Positions 1-8,469 of a stretch of DNA of 10,549 nucleotides are shown one piece after another. Location: contig JBBQPM010000223.1 in assembly GCA_038217425.1 (NCBI GenBank), positions 1 to 10,549 of the forward strand, given 5' to 3'. Source of the DNA: JAIEPT01 sp038217425 (lineage in GTDB: Bacteria; Planctomycetota; Planctomycetia; Gemmatales; Gemmataceae). Each line of letters opens with the position of its first letter. The first letter of the stretch is position 1. The notes under the pieces were generated by a model, which saw only the letters and a list, made by a program, of their open reading frames with translations, searched no databases and was not told the origin of the DNA. The translations under genes were made by a program, and so were the position numbers.

Positions 1-1
1 T

Positions 2-211
2 GCATTCGTCCATCAGGAATGGTATTTTGCCAGCTATTGCGACTCGTACCAGCCGTATGACCAGCCGGATATTCGGCTTGGACGGAAGCCCCGGGCCATT
101 AAAATGGGGGTGGCCACTCGCACTACTCCCGTGAGCGTACTGACGGTCGTGATCAACCGCCTTGACGGGGAAGACCACACGCACATTATGCTGACTTTCG
201 TACCGAAATGA
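2..211 (+). CDS. 3' end of an unrecognised protein gene (partial)
   Basis: An open frame enters from the left edge and ends at TGA 209-211, giving the last 69 residues of a longer protein. The piece is rich in Tyr and Asp near its start (around EWYFASYCDSYQPYDQPD) and ends in alternating hydrophobic residues (VSVLTVVINRLDGEDHTHIMLTFVPK, read in parts), which could be two beta strands. I do not recognise a family. The reading as coding rests on the uninterrupted frame and ordinary amino acid mix. The true start lies outside the window. It is followed by a 119 bp gap and then another small gene on the same strand, so the two could share a transcript, but nothing links their functions. Confidence 0.5.
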   Translation, partial: AFVHQEWYFASYCDSYQPYDQPDIRLGRKPRAIKMGVATRTTPVSVLTVVINRLDGEDHTHIMLTFVPK

Positions 212-330
212 CGGTAACCGTCTCAAAGACCCAAAATGGCCGGCCTGACTGTTATCCCAATGTGCCTGTAGAGAAACGACCAACGAGGCCATTTCGGCCC
301 TGATAAAGCAACTTGCGGAAAGGAAACGCC

Positions 331-639
331 ATGTTCTCGGAAGCCTTTCGTCAGAAATTGGAAATGGGGAAGTATACGAATTGGGCGGCGAACCTCACCG
401 AGTCGCACATGGAGGCCTTGTTATGGTTGATTGGAGAGTACGGGTTTCGAGCACCGCTTGTTCTTAAACTTCTCGAAAAGGACAAGAAGGAAGGGGCAAT
501 TCCAGATATAGCATTCGCTCGGGCAAAGTTTGCTCTGGAGACCATTTTTCGGGTTGTTTTAGGGAAGCGTCTGGACCTGGAGGAGGCAACTCGAAGACTC
601 CGTGAAGTCCTAAAAAAGGAGCGGGCTTCAGAAGAATAA
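331..639 (+). CDS. small helical protein of unknown function
   Basis: This encodes 102 residues ending at TAA 637-639. I chose ATG 331 over the in-frame TTG 313 because a purine-rich AAAGGAAA stretch (about 319-326) sits at good spacing before ATG 331. The protein is charged and apparently all-helical. A hydrophobic central stretch (EALLWLIGEYGFRAPLVLKLLEK) is followed by a Lys/Arg/Glu-rich C-terminal helix (LDLEEATRRLREVLKKERASEE, read in parts). There is no signal peptide, membrane span or metal motif. I do not recognise the family and assign no function. It precedes the kinase at 779 by 139 bp on the same strand. Planctomycete kinases often have a sigma factor gene upstream, but this protein is too short and lacks sigma motifs. 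Confidence 0.6.
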   Translation: MFSEAFRQKLEMGKYTNWAANLTESHMEALLWLIGEYGFRAPLVLKLLEKDKKEGAIPDIAFARAKFALETIFRVVLGKRLDLEEATRRLREVLKKERASEE

Positions 640-778
640 TTCACGCCGAAGAAAATAGTCTTACTGGTGCAATATGGCCGAACGTTCTGGCGATTCCGGC
701 ACCGAACGAAATAATCCTAAGGCCGACGCAGGGTTGAGAAGGCAATTTCGTTGATGAACCAATCCCCTGGAGCCAGTC

Positions 779-3700
779 ATGGATCCATCCACGAAACTCG
801 AAGCTGTTTTTTCGGCCGCCTTGCAAAAAAGTTGCGCCGAGGAGCGTGCCGCGTATCTGGAGGTAGCTTGCGGAGGGGACGCTCTGCTCCGCCAGCAGGT
901 GGAAAAGCTTTTGCTCGCCCATCAGCAGGCCGCCAATTTCTTGGAAGAACCCATCCTCGGTCCACTAGAAACCTGCTCTTTCTCCCCCGATTCCGCCCCG
1001 CCCCCCGAGGGTCCGGGGACGCGACTGGGTCCTTATAAATTGCTGCAGCAAATCGGCGAGGGGGGCATGGGCGTGGTCTACATGGCCGAGCAGCACGAAC
1101 ACGTGCGCCGCTTGGTCGCCCTGAAGATCATTCGGCCCGGCATGGATCGCCACCAGGTACTGGCACGCTTTGAGGCGGAGCGGCAGGCCCTCGCCTTGAT
1201 GGACCATCCGAATATTGCCAAGGTTCTTGACGCTGGCTCGACCGGAGCCGGTCGGCCCTACTTTGTGATGGAACTAGTCAAGGGGACGCCAATCACCAAG
1301 TTCTGCGACGAGCGCCGGCTCCCGATGCGCGAACGCCTGGAACTCTTCGTCTCCGTTTGTCAGGCGATCCAGCACGCTCATCAAAAGGGGATCATTCATC
1401 GCGACATCAAGCCGTCGAATGTCCTGGTCGCCCTGTACGACGACAAGCCGGTCCCCAAGGTCATCGACTTTGGGGTGGCCAAAGCGACGGGCCAGGCGCT
1501 TACGGAAAAGACGCTCAACACGGACTTCGGCGCCGTCGTTGGCACGCCGGAGTATATGAGCCCCGAGCAGGCGACATTTAATCAGCTCGATATCGACACG
1601 CGCAGCGACGTCTACGCCCTGGGCGTTCTCCTCTACGAGCTCTTGACGGGGACTACGCCCGTGGACAAAGCACGCCTGAAGGAGGCGGCGCTATTGGAAG
1701 TATTGCGAGTGGTCCGGGAGGAAGAACCGCCGCGGCCCAGCGTAAAGCTTAGCACGGCCGAGACCCGGGCCGCCATCGCCGCCACGCGCGGGACAGAGCC
1801 GGTGGCGCTGGCAAATCTTTTGCGCGGCGAACTCGACTGGATCGCGCTGAAGGCCCTTGAAAAGGACCGGTCACGGCGCTACGAAACAGCTGCAGGATTG
1901 GGACGCGATGTGGAGCGTTACCTGCGGGACGAGGTGGTCGAGGCCCGGCCGCCCAGCTTGGGCTACCGCTTGCGCAAAACCGTCCGCAGGAACCGGGGAC
2001 CCGCATTGGCGACTTTCCTGGTGGCGCTCTCCCTTCTGGGCGGAGCCGTCGCCACGACCGTTGGCATGATGCGAGCCCGGGAAGCAGAAAAGAAGACGCT
2101 CGCCATGAACGCCACCATTGAATCGAACTTGATGGAGCTGAAGGGGCTGAACGAAAAGACAACCCTTGCGTTGGCGGAAGCGGAAAAGAACGAGCGGAGG
2201 GCGCAGAGTCAAAAGTTGCGTGCGGAGACGGCATTGCACGCCATTGAAATGGAGAAGATCCTGCGCGACTGGGAAAAAAATGATGTGGCCTTAGCTTACC
2301 AGGCGCTGGATAAGGTTCCCGCGGACTTCCGGGAGACATGGGAATACCGCTACCTCGTCGATTTATGCCGCAGGAAAGCTTTTCCTTTGAAGGGAAGGAT
2401 TAACTCATCAAAGTCCTACGCATGCGTTAGCCCCAACGGGAGGACGGTCGCCGCCCACGGGATGGAGGAGGGGAGCACCCCTCCTCAGGTCGTCTTGGTC
2501 TGGGACGCGGCTACCGGTCTTCAGAAATGGACCCTGCGGTATTCGGGGGATTTCAACGAACCCCTGACCCTTTTGTACCATCGGAAGGGTGAACTCCTCG
2601 CGGCGACACGGCAGGTCGGTTACCGCAAGGGGCAGTACCAACTCATGGTCTGGAACGTCGAAACGGGAAAAGAGGTCCTTTCTATCGGGCCGCTCGGTCA
2701 CGAGGGGCTGGAAGAGCCTGTATGGTACCGTGCCCTCGAGGAACCAAATTATGCCTTCAGTTTTGACGGCAAGTTCCTGGCTGCCGGCCATTCCGAAGGA
2801 GTCCTGATTTTCGATCTCACCACGGGAAAGCAAACGAACGCCATCCAGACCTGCTGCGGTGTGGAAAGGGTAACCTTTTCCGACGATGGGACGAGTCTCC
2901 TCCTTGGAGGCAAGGATTTGGGCGTACAGATCTACAGTGCCGAATCTTTCGAGCACAAGTTATCCCTGGCTCACCCCCCCGGTTTTAATTTCCACCACCT
3001 GTCCTTCAGCCCCAACGGGCAAATGTTCTTGGGGATCCTTGAGGACTACAGCGGCAAGAAGGCGGAGGGATCAATCCTCAAGGTTTGGGACATCCGATCA
3101 GGGAAGGAAAAATTCAAGGTGCAGCCATTCAAGGCCTGGGTCAGGGCGAAATTCGCAGCGGACAGTAAGGCTATAGTCATGCGGCTCGCCAAGGAAAAGC
3201 TGACTGCCCTGAGCACGGAGACGGGGCTCGAGATCCCGCTCCCCGATTCGTCTGGCGTTCAGTTTGAGTTCTTGACAGTCGATGGGAGACGGGCACGCGT
3301 TGGATATCCCGGTGTCCTCCTCTTTAACCCTGGGGAAACACCTTTCTTGAAGTACCGTATCTCGACTCTCCCGTTCGACAGGCCCCTGGGATTTGATGGC
3401 CAGAAGGCCTATCTTTTCAACTTTCAACAAGAAACCACTTTTCGCGGCGATCAGACCGAGACTCACATGAGCAGTCACGTCAGCATCACAGAGGTCGGGT
3501 CAGGGAAAGACCCACGCATTCTCAAGCTCCCTGTGAAAAACTCTCACGTTCCCTCCGTGAGCCCCGACGGCAAGCGATTGTTTTTTGATTCGTCAAAGTT
3601 CATGGACATCGCTTCTGGAACCATCAATGCGACGCAGATCAAAACCGATGCGAACGGAGGAGCCTTCAGCCCCGACGGGTCGCGGATTGCCGGCCGATGG

Positions 3701-4252
3701 AGAAATGCACTCAAAGTCTGGGACACCGGAAAGGGCCGGGAGGAGCTCTCCTTGCCGCTCAAATATGACCTTTACGGCACCCCGCTGGACCACCCACCGC
3801 TCGACAGGCGTGTCGCATTCAACAGCGACGGCCGACTCCTTGCGACGGTCGATCGTGACGGGACATTCTTTCCGGTCTTCGTCTGGAGCGCAGAGACCGG
3901 CGAGCTGAAGGCTAGGCTTGAGTCGGCCGAGTTCGACGCCGGCCGGATTGTCCGCTTCTTCCAGGACGGACGGCGGCTGCTGATCGCCTCGCGGGACAGG
4001 GTCCGGGTCTGGGATTTCCAGGCAGGAAAGGTCGAACTGGAACTTTGGGTCGCGGGCTTAAGGGGTGCCGTCCTTTCGCCGGACGGGACACGAGTTTTCG
4101 CCGGCCCCAAGATTTACGATGTTGCAACGGGCCTGCACGTCTTTACGTTTCCAACCCAGGGGGCTGAGCTTACCTCCCTCGAAATCAGCCGCGACGGCCA
4201 GCGCCTTTTCGTCGACGGAAGAGAGGGACCGGCGGTCGCGGAAGCTCCCTGA
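779..4252 (+). CDS. membrane-anchored Ser/Thr protein kinase with C-terminal WD40-like propeller
   Basis: This 1157-residue protein is predicted to phosphorylate Ser/Thr residues on unknown targets. ATG 779 follows GGAG at 769-772. Residues 1-75 form a helical region common ahead of planctomycete kinases. The kinase domain (about 84-345) has the Gly loop GEGGMG (93-98), Lys116 in VALK, Glu134 in helix C, HRDIKPSN (207-214, Asp209), DFG (230-232) and GTPEYMSPEQ (255-264), so every catalytic element is present. A hydrophobic segment at 408-431 should cross the membrane, followed by a likely coiled coil (432-498) and the WEYRYL linker (521-526) typical of this class. From 550 to the end there are repeated VWDxxTG-like strand endings near 574, 624, 677, 718, 769, 980, 1035, 1077 and 1112, suggesting one or two beta-propellers. 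The known family layout puts the kinase in the cytoplasm and the propeller across the membrane as a sensor or scaffold; that placement is inference. Confidence 0.95.
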   Translation: MDPSTKLEAVFSAALQKSCAEERAAYLEVACGGDALLRQQVEKLLLAHQQAANFLEEPILGPLETCSFSPDSAPPPEGPGTRLGPYKLLQQIGEGGMGVVYMAEQHEHVRRLVALKIIRPGMDRHQVLARFEAERQALALMDHPNIAKVLDAGSTGAGRPYFVMELVKGTPITKFCDERRLPMRERLELFVSVCQAIQHAHQKGIIHRDIKPSNVLVALYDDKPVPKVIDFGVAKATGQALTEKTLNTDFGAVVGTPEYMSPEQATFNQLDIDTRSDVYALGVLLYELLTGTTPVDKARLKEAALLEVLRVVREEEPPRPSVKLSTAETRAAIAATRGTEPVALANLLRGELDWIALKALEKDRSRRYETAAGLGRDVERYLRDEVVEARPPSLGYRLRKTVRRNRGPALATFLVALSLLGGAVATTVGMMRAREAEKKTLAMNATIESNLMELKGLNEKTTLALAEAEKNERRAQSQKLRAETALHAIEMEKILRDWEKNDVALAYQALDKVPADFRETWEYRYLVDLCRRKAFPLKGRINSSKSYACVSPNGRTVAAHGMEEGSTPPQVVLVWDAATGLQKWTLRYSGDFNEPLTLLYHRKGELLAATRQVGYRKGQYQLMVWNVETGKEVLSIGPLGHEGLEEPVWYRALEEPNYAFSFDGKFLAAGHSEGVLIFDLTTGKQTNAIQTCCGVERVTFSDDGTSLLLGGKDLGVQIYSAESFEHKLSLAHPPGFNFHHLSFSPNGQMFLGILEDYSGKKAEGSILKVWDIRSGKEKFKVQPFKAWVRAKFAADSKAIVMRLAKEKLTALSTETGLEIPLPDSSGVQFEFLTVDGRRARVGYPGVLLFNPGETPFLKYRISTLPFDRPLGFDGQKAYLFNFQQETTFRGDQTETHMSSHVSITEVGSGKDPRILKLPVKNSHVPSVSPDGKRLFFDSSKFMDIASGTINATQIKTDANGGAFSPDGSRIAGRWRNALKVWDTGKGREELSLPLKYDLYGTPLDHPPLDRRVAFNSDGRLLATVDRDGTFFPVFVWSAETGELKARLESAEFDAGRIVRFFQDGRRLLIASRDRVRVWDFQAGKVELELWVAGLRGAVLSPDGTRVFAGPKIYDVATGLHVFTFPTQGAELTSLEISRDGQRLFVDGREGPAVAEAP

Positions 4253-4425
4253 GGTTGCCTATCATTCCGATATAGCCGGAGGTCACAGAAGCTAATTGGC
4301 TGAAAATGCGAAGGTTGCTGGCTCTATCTGGGATATAGGCATGAAAACGTCTCTCATTGAAATATGTTTACTACTTGCAGAGGCCGCTTTTTAATTTCCG
4401 CCATTCAGATGAACCGGGAAGTTCC
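4253..4425 (+). other. gap between the two kinase genes
   Basis: This 173 bp stretch holds no convincing gene. A 17-codon frame (ATG 4341 to TAA 4392-4394) lies in it with only a weak AGG before the start. The reading frame of the next gene is also open back to TTG 4357. I see no clear hairpin terminator, and no strong -35/-10 pair that I can defend, so whether the second kinase has its own promoter is undecided. Confidence 0.4.
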
Positions 4426-7038
4426 ATGATCCACTTTGTGTGTCTGCAGTGCGGGATGAAGTTCAAGGTCAAGGACGAATTTGCCGGTCGTTCGACGAAG
4501 TGTCTGACCTGCAAAAGCCCGGTCCAGGTGCCGGATCCGAGCAAGACGATAGGATACGTTCCCGCCGAAAACATCGATGGCTCCGAGAGCAGCCTCGACA
4601 AAGCCGGCGTCAATCCGAGCGTCACCTTGGCCTCGCACACAGGGAAAGACCCGGCTTCCGTCGAGGCACTCGCGAAGAAGCAAGTGGGCCGTTACGTCAT
4701 TGACAAGGAGATTGCTCGCGGTGGCATGGGCGCGGTGCTGCGTGGGATCGACCGCGACATTCGCCGCGAGGTCGCCATCAAGTTCATGCTCAACGACAAC
4801 GACACCAAGCAGAAGGCCCGCTTTGTCGAGGAGGCGCAGATCACCGGGCAGCTGGAGCATCCCAACATCGTGCCGGTACACGAGCTCGGTGTCGATACCA
4901 AGAAGCGATTGTTCTTCACCATGAAAATGGTGCGAGGCCGAAGCCTGGCTCAAATCTTGGAGACGCTTGCCAAGGAACCGAAGGCAGAACAGGAATGGTC
5001 CTTGAGCCGGTTGCTCAACATCCTCGTTAACATCTGCCACGCGCTCGGATATGCCCACTCCCTCAAGGTCATCCATCGCGATCTAAAGCCCGCCAACATC
5101 ATGGTCGGTGACTTCGGCGAGGTTTACGTTATGGACTGGGGCCTGGCGAAAGTGCTGAAGGAATCAGCGCCGAATCGAAAAGCTTCCAAACAATTGTCAA
5201 CCTCCCAAGTCGTTTCGGCGGGGGTGTCGGCAAACTCCATCAGCACCAGTCGGGAGGCGGAAGGCGACCTGACGCAAGATGGGGTTATCATGGGTACGCC
5301 TGCTTATATGCCGCCGGAGCAGGCCTTGGGAGAGACCCAGGCCATTGATCACCGTAGCGATATTTATTCCGTGGGAGCCATCCTGTATGCAATGCTTACG
5401 CTCGTCCCCCCGGTTGCGAAAGACGGCGGCAAGGTCGCATTGCTCCTGCGCGTGGCCGAAGGCGACATCCAAAAACCGGAGGTACGTACCCCCAAGCGGC
5501 ACATTCCCTCAGAGTTGTCGGCCATCGCCATGAAGGCGCTGGCGAAGGAGCCGAAGGACCGTTACCAGGCGGTGGAAGCGTTCCGGCGCGACATTGAGCT
5601 ATTTCTGGAAGGGCGTTCGGTATCCGCGAAGCATGATTCGGTGCGCGAGCAGGTCTGGAAGCTGATCAAACGCAACCGGGCGGTCAGCGCCGTCGGCTCG
5701 GCGGCAGCAATGGTCCTGGCCATTGTCCTGGCGTGGAGCTCCTGGAGCAACTACCAGGCCTACAAGGAGACGGAAAAGGCGAACACGGAGTTGATGGCGG
5801 AGAAGGAGCAGAAGACAAAACGAACCCGACGGGCAGTGCCCGCGTTCGTGCAGGCGGCCCATACCATCGCCGGCGAAGGCCGGCTCGACCACGCCCTGAC
5901 CCAGCTCGATTTCGCCCTGGAATACGAGCCGAAGCAGGCCGAGGCCCGGCTCCTCAGGGGCCAAATTTTGATCGCCCAGAAGGACTTCGCCCTTGGGCGG
6001 GCCGAGCTGGAGAAATACCTGGAGCAAGAACCCTTTGACGACGACGCCGAAACCCTAGCGACCCTCTGTGCCCCTGGCCTGAAGGACGACCTGAAATTCC
6101 GCTTGGCCCTGGCGAAGGTCTTCCAGCGCCAACAGGCCTTCACTCTGGCGGCCCGCATCTTGGAGGACATGCGCGAGGACATGGAAGCCCGCAGAGCCCT
6201 GCTCGTCAACTACCAAGCCATCATCGAGAAAAAATGGAGGGGATTGGGGAAAAGCCTCGTTATGGATGGCGCTGGTCAGCTCAAACTCAAATTCGCCAGA
6301 ATGTCCCAGGTAGTTTCTTTGGAACCATTACAAGGGTTGCAACTCGACGAGATCAATCTCTGGGGCTGCGATGAAATCACCGACCTGGCTCCTTTGAAAG
6401 GTATGTCTCTCACATCCTTAAACCTTGGCCAGTGCACCACCATCACGGACTTGTCACCCCTGGAAGATATGCCCTTGGAGATTTTGTTGTTAGGTAGTTG
6501 TGGAGAGATTGAAGATTTCACGCCCCTCCAAACCTTGAAGAACCTCAGAAACCTTTACCTAAACAAAACCCAGATTGATGACCTGTCGGCGTTGCGTGGT
6601 TTGCCATTGAAGGAGTTGGCCCTGACTAATTGCAAACTGGTCAAAAACCTGGAGCCTCTACAGGGTCTGCCCCTAAGGAAACTATACCTCAGTTATACGG
6701 GGATCGGTGATTTGACAGCGCTGGCGGAATTGAAAGAACTTTCCGAGCTTCACCTTCGTAATTGTCCTGTGAAAGACCTGACGCCTTTGCGAGGCCTGCC
6801 GCTCAAGGTATTGAGCATATCACGATTGGCGGGAGACCGAACCCCATCTTTGGCCCCCTTGAAAGACATGCAATTGACCGAGCTGACCTGGAATCCAAGC
6901 ACAGTGGCCCCTCAGGATATAGAGATCATTCGGGCTATGAAGAGCTTGAAGAAAATCGGTTATCCGCCCAGACGTTTTTATTCCAGTACCGAGTTCTGGA
7001 AACAATACGATGGCGGAGGATTTAAAAATCAGAAATAG
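4426..7038 (+). CDS. zinc ribbon - Ser/Thr kinase - TPR - leucine-rich repeat membrane protein
   Basis: This 870-residue protein kinase starts at ATG 4426, after GGGAAG at 4416-4421. The frame is open to TTG 4357, but the extra 23 residues look non-native, while ATG places the zinc ribbon at the N-terminus as in relatives. Cys6, Cys9, Cys26 and Cys29 form two CxxC pairs. The kinase domain (about 89-400) has a Gly loop ARGGMG (97-102), Lys119, Glu136, HRDLKPAN (217-224, Asp219), DWG (237-239) in place of DFG, and GTPAYMPPEQ (290-299). A Ser/Thr-rich insert of about 30 residues lies in the activation segment, between DWG and GTPAYM. A membrane span (about 420-440) precedes a TPR-like region (477-537) and about eight leucine-rich repeats (632-845) of the pattern LPLKxLxLxxC...DLxPLxG. 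The final EFWKQYD is typical of planctomycete LRR kinases. Substrates are unknown. The C-terminal repeats probably act as sensor or partner-binding surface (inference). Confidence 0.94.
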   Translation: MIHFVCLQCGMKFKVKDEFAGRSTKCLTCKSPVQVPDPSKTIGYVPAENIDGSESSLDKAGVNPSVTLASHTGKDPASVEALAKKQVGRYVIDKEIARGGMGAVLRGIDRDIRREVAIKFMLNDNDTKQKARFVEEAQITGQLEHPNIVPVHELGVDTKKRLFFTMKMVRGRSLAQILETLAKEPKAEQEWSLSRLLNILVNICHALGYAHSLKVIHRDLKPANIMVGDFGEVYVMDWGLAKVLKESAPNRKASKQLSTSQVVSAGVSANSISTSREAEGDLTQDGVIMGTPAYMPPEQALGETQAIDHRSDIYSVGAILYAMLTLVPPVAKDGGKVALLLRVAEGDIQKPEVRTPKRHIPSELSAIAMKALAKEPKDRYQAVEAFRRDIELFLEGRSVSAKHDSVREQVWKLIKRNRAVSAVGSAAAMVLAIVLAWSSWSNYQAYKETEKANTELMAEKEQKTKRTRRAVPAFVQAAHTIAGEGRLDHALTQLDFALEYEPKQAEARLLRGQILIAQKDFALGRAELEKYLEQEPFDDDAETLATLCAPGLKDDLKFRLALAKVFQRQQAFTLAARILEDMREDMEARRALLVNYQAIIEKKWRGLGKSLVMDGAGQLKLKFARMSQVVSLEPLQGLQLDEINLWGCDEITDLAPLKGMSLTSLNLGQCTTITDLSPLEDMPLEILLLGSCGEIEDFTPLQTLKNLRNLYLNKTQIDDLSALRGLPLKELALTNCKLVKNLEPLQGLPLRKLYLSYTGIGDLTALAELKELSELHLRNCPVKDLTPLRGLPLKVLSISRLAGDRTPSLAPLKDMQLTELTWNPSTVAPQDIEIIRAMKSLKKIGYPPRRFYSSTEFWKQYDGGGFKNQK

Positions 7039-7182
7039 GAGAGTTTGGTTGAAAGCGTGGCGATGATCAAGGACTACACGGAGTCCGAGTGCATCTACGT
7101 CCGTCCATGCGATGCGTGCGCCGACAATCAGGTTAGCCGAAATCACCCCAGCCATACTTCTCGTATCCGGCCTTTAAATTGA

Positions 7183-7482
7183 ACGGCTGCACCAGGAGGC
7201 ACCCGAAAAGTACGACAATTATTGGATGTGGGCAACGGCCAGCAACTGCAGGCCTTCCGCGGCCACACCGGCGAGGTTTATAGCGTAGCCTTGAGCAGCA
7301 ACGGAAAGCACCTGACCGCCGGATCCCGGGACGGCGCGGTGGCGCTGTGGGACACGACTTCTGGCACCCGGTTGAGACACGTCGAACACTTCAGCGTCTT
7401 CAGCGTGGTTCTGAGCAACTGGAATGGTCAAGTCCGCCAACAGCTTGCGGCAACGGGAGGCCCGACCGTCCTAACGTTGTAG
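7183..7482 (+). pseudogene. WD40-repeat protein fragment (decayed)
   Basis: The open frame from 7183 to TAG 7480-7482 has no good start codon but contains one very clear canonical WD40 repeat: FRGHTGEVYSVALSSNGKHL followed by TAGSRDGAVALWDTTSG, about 7255-7370. Before it, GGTRKVRQLLDVGNG looks like an altered end of the previous blade (the usual form is KTVRLWDV). After it, the next blade begins (HFSVFSVVLS) and then degenerates into unrelated residues from about 7415. So only one full blade and parts of two others remain, which cannot make a propeller. The GH...WD pattern is more canonical than the repeats of the kinase at 779, so it is not simply a broken copy of that gene. Positions 7039-7182 upstream hold no convincing gene. 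Confidence 0.6.
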
Positions 7483-7650
7483 ACCAAATTGGTCATTTTT
7501 TGGAAATCTTCACACTTCGGCGAAAGCTTGGCGCCAAGACACCCTGGAGTGCATTCGCCATGTGACCGAAACACGTAAATGTCCGTAAGCTTTCCTAGGC
7601 CTCGTTGTCCGAAGCGCGATTGTCGACCTGAGCTTCCACTTTCTCCCGCT
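7483..7650. other. gap with no recognisable gene
   Basis: The 168 bp between the WD40 fragment and the converging HEAT-repeat gene show no coding frame with family-like content and no clear hairpin terminator. It is probably leftover non-coding DNA between two truncated genes. Confidence 0.3.
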
Positions 7651-8469
7651 TTATGGATCATTCTCGGCTTCTGGGTCTGGCATCGCCTCGATCTTGGTAA
7701 TGGCTTCGTTGGCCGTTCGCGGGAGCGCATCGGGTGCGTAGCCTTGGGTCTCAATTCCTGGAGGTGCCGGTTTCGTCCGCTTCCGCAGTGCCGGCAGGGC
7801 GTCGCGTGCTGCCGGACCGATGGATCCGAGTGCTTCAGCCGCCCAAAGCTGTTGCTGGAAGTTGCCCTTTTCGAGAGCGCGGATCAGGCAAGGAATGGCA
7901 GACAAAATGGCCTTTGACTTTCGACAACCCGGTGCGTCGATCTTGAGCGCGGCCCGCGCCACCGCCACTCGGGCTGATTCCGGCCGACGCTCATCGCCGA
8001 CCACTTCGAGGAGTTTGGGGGGCACTGGCTTGGCAGAAGAACCGATCCACCACAAGGCACTCGCGGCCAAGTCAACCACCTGCTCATTGCCGGTGTCTAT
8101 CGCCCGAACGAGTTCTGGGACGGACCACGAGCCTATCCGATTCAAAGCCACACTGGCCGAGACAGCGACGGAGCGGTCAGGGCTGGCCAGCATCTCGATG
8201 AGGCGCGGCACCGCGGGCAGACCGATGCTTGCCAACGCATCAACGGCCGGTATGCGTGCCGGCAACTCCAGCGGGGTGAGAAAGGGTAGCAGTTCGTCGA
8301 TCACGTCCGGGCTGAATCGACCTAACTTGCGTGCCTCCCGCTTGGCGTTGTCATACCAGGCGAGTTGTTCCTGGTGAGAACCAGGGTCGTTACCCCGTTG
8401 CGGAGGCGGGTCAACAGGGCTTCTGGACGAACAACAAGCAGGCGGCTGATTATATTTCTGAACAGCCAT
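7651..8469 (-). CDS. HEAT-repeat protein, N-terminus probably truncated or replaced
   Basis: This 272-residue frame on the minus strand ends at TAA 7651-7653. Residues 58-230 are helical HEAT/PBS-lyase-type repeats, seen as recurring units of the form AVDALASIGLPAVPRLIEML, VALNRIGSWSVPELVRAI, ASALWWIGSSAKPVPPKLLE and AAEALGSIGPAARDALPALR. HEAT arrays bind proteins or act as scaffolds; no enzymatic residues are visible. The tail from about 231 is Pro-rich and acidic. The first 25 or so residues (8397-8469) are not HEAT-like and lie antisense to the toxin-like frame on the other strand, so ATG 8467-8469 is probably fortuitous and the native N-terminus has been lost near 8400. The protein may therefore be a non-expressed remnant, although the repeat part has no stops or frameshifts. 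No signal peptide is visible in what remains. Confidence 0.7.
   Translation of the reverse strand: MAVQKYNQPPACCSSRSPVDPPPQRGNDPGSHQEQLAWYDNAKREARKLGRFSPDVIDELLPFLTPLELPARIPAVDALASIGLPAVPRLIEMLASPDRSVAVSASVALNRIGSWSVPELVRAIDTGNEQVVDLAASALWWIGSSAKPVPPKLLEVVGDERRPESARVAVARAALKIDAPGCRKSKAILSAIPCLIRALEKGNFQQQLWAAEALGSIGPAARDALPALRKRTKPAPPGIETQGYAPDALPRTANEAITKIEAMPDPEAENDP

Noticed and set aside
641..922. Minus-strand open frame across the start of the first kinase
   Set aside because: It lies antisense to a clearly coding kinase gene and has no family-like content; a shadow of GC-rich codons.
1749..2339. Long minus-strand open frame of 196 codons
   Set aside because: Rich in Pro, Ser and Arg as expected for the antisense of the kinase gene, with no domain features.
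4341..4394. A 17-codon frame upstream of the second kinase that could be a leader peptide
   Set aside because: Weak ribosome binding site, no attenuator-like hairpin and no codon pattern suggesting a regulatory leader.
7063..7182. Short frame with Cys residues after the LRR kinase (ATG 7063)
   Set aside because: Only 39 codons, no ribosome binding site and no recognisable zinc motif.
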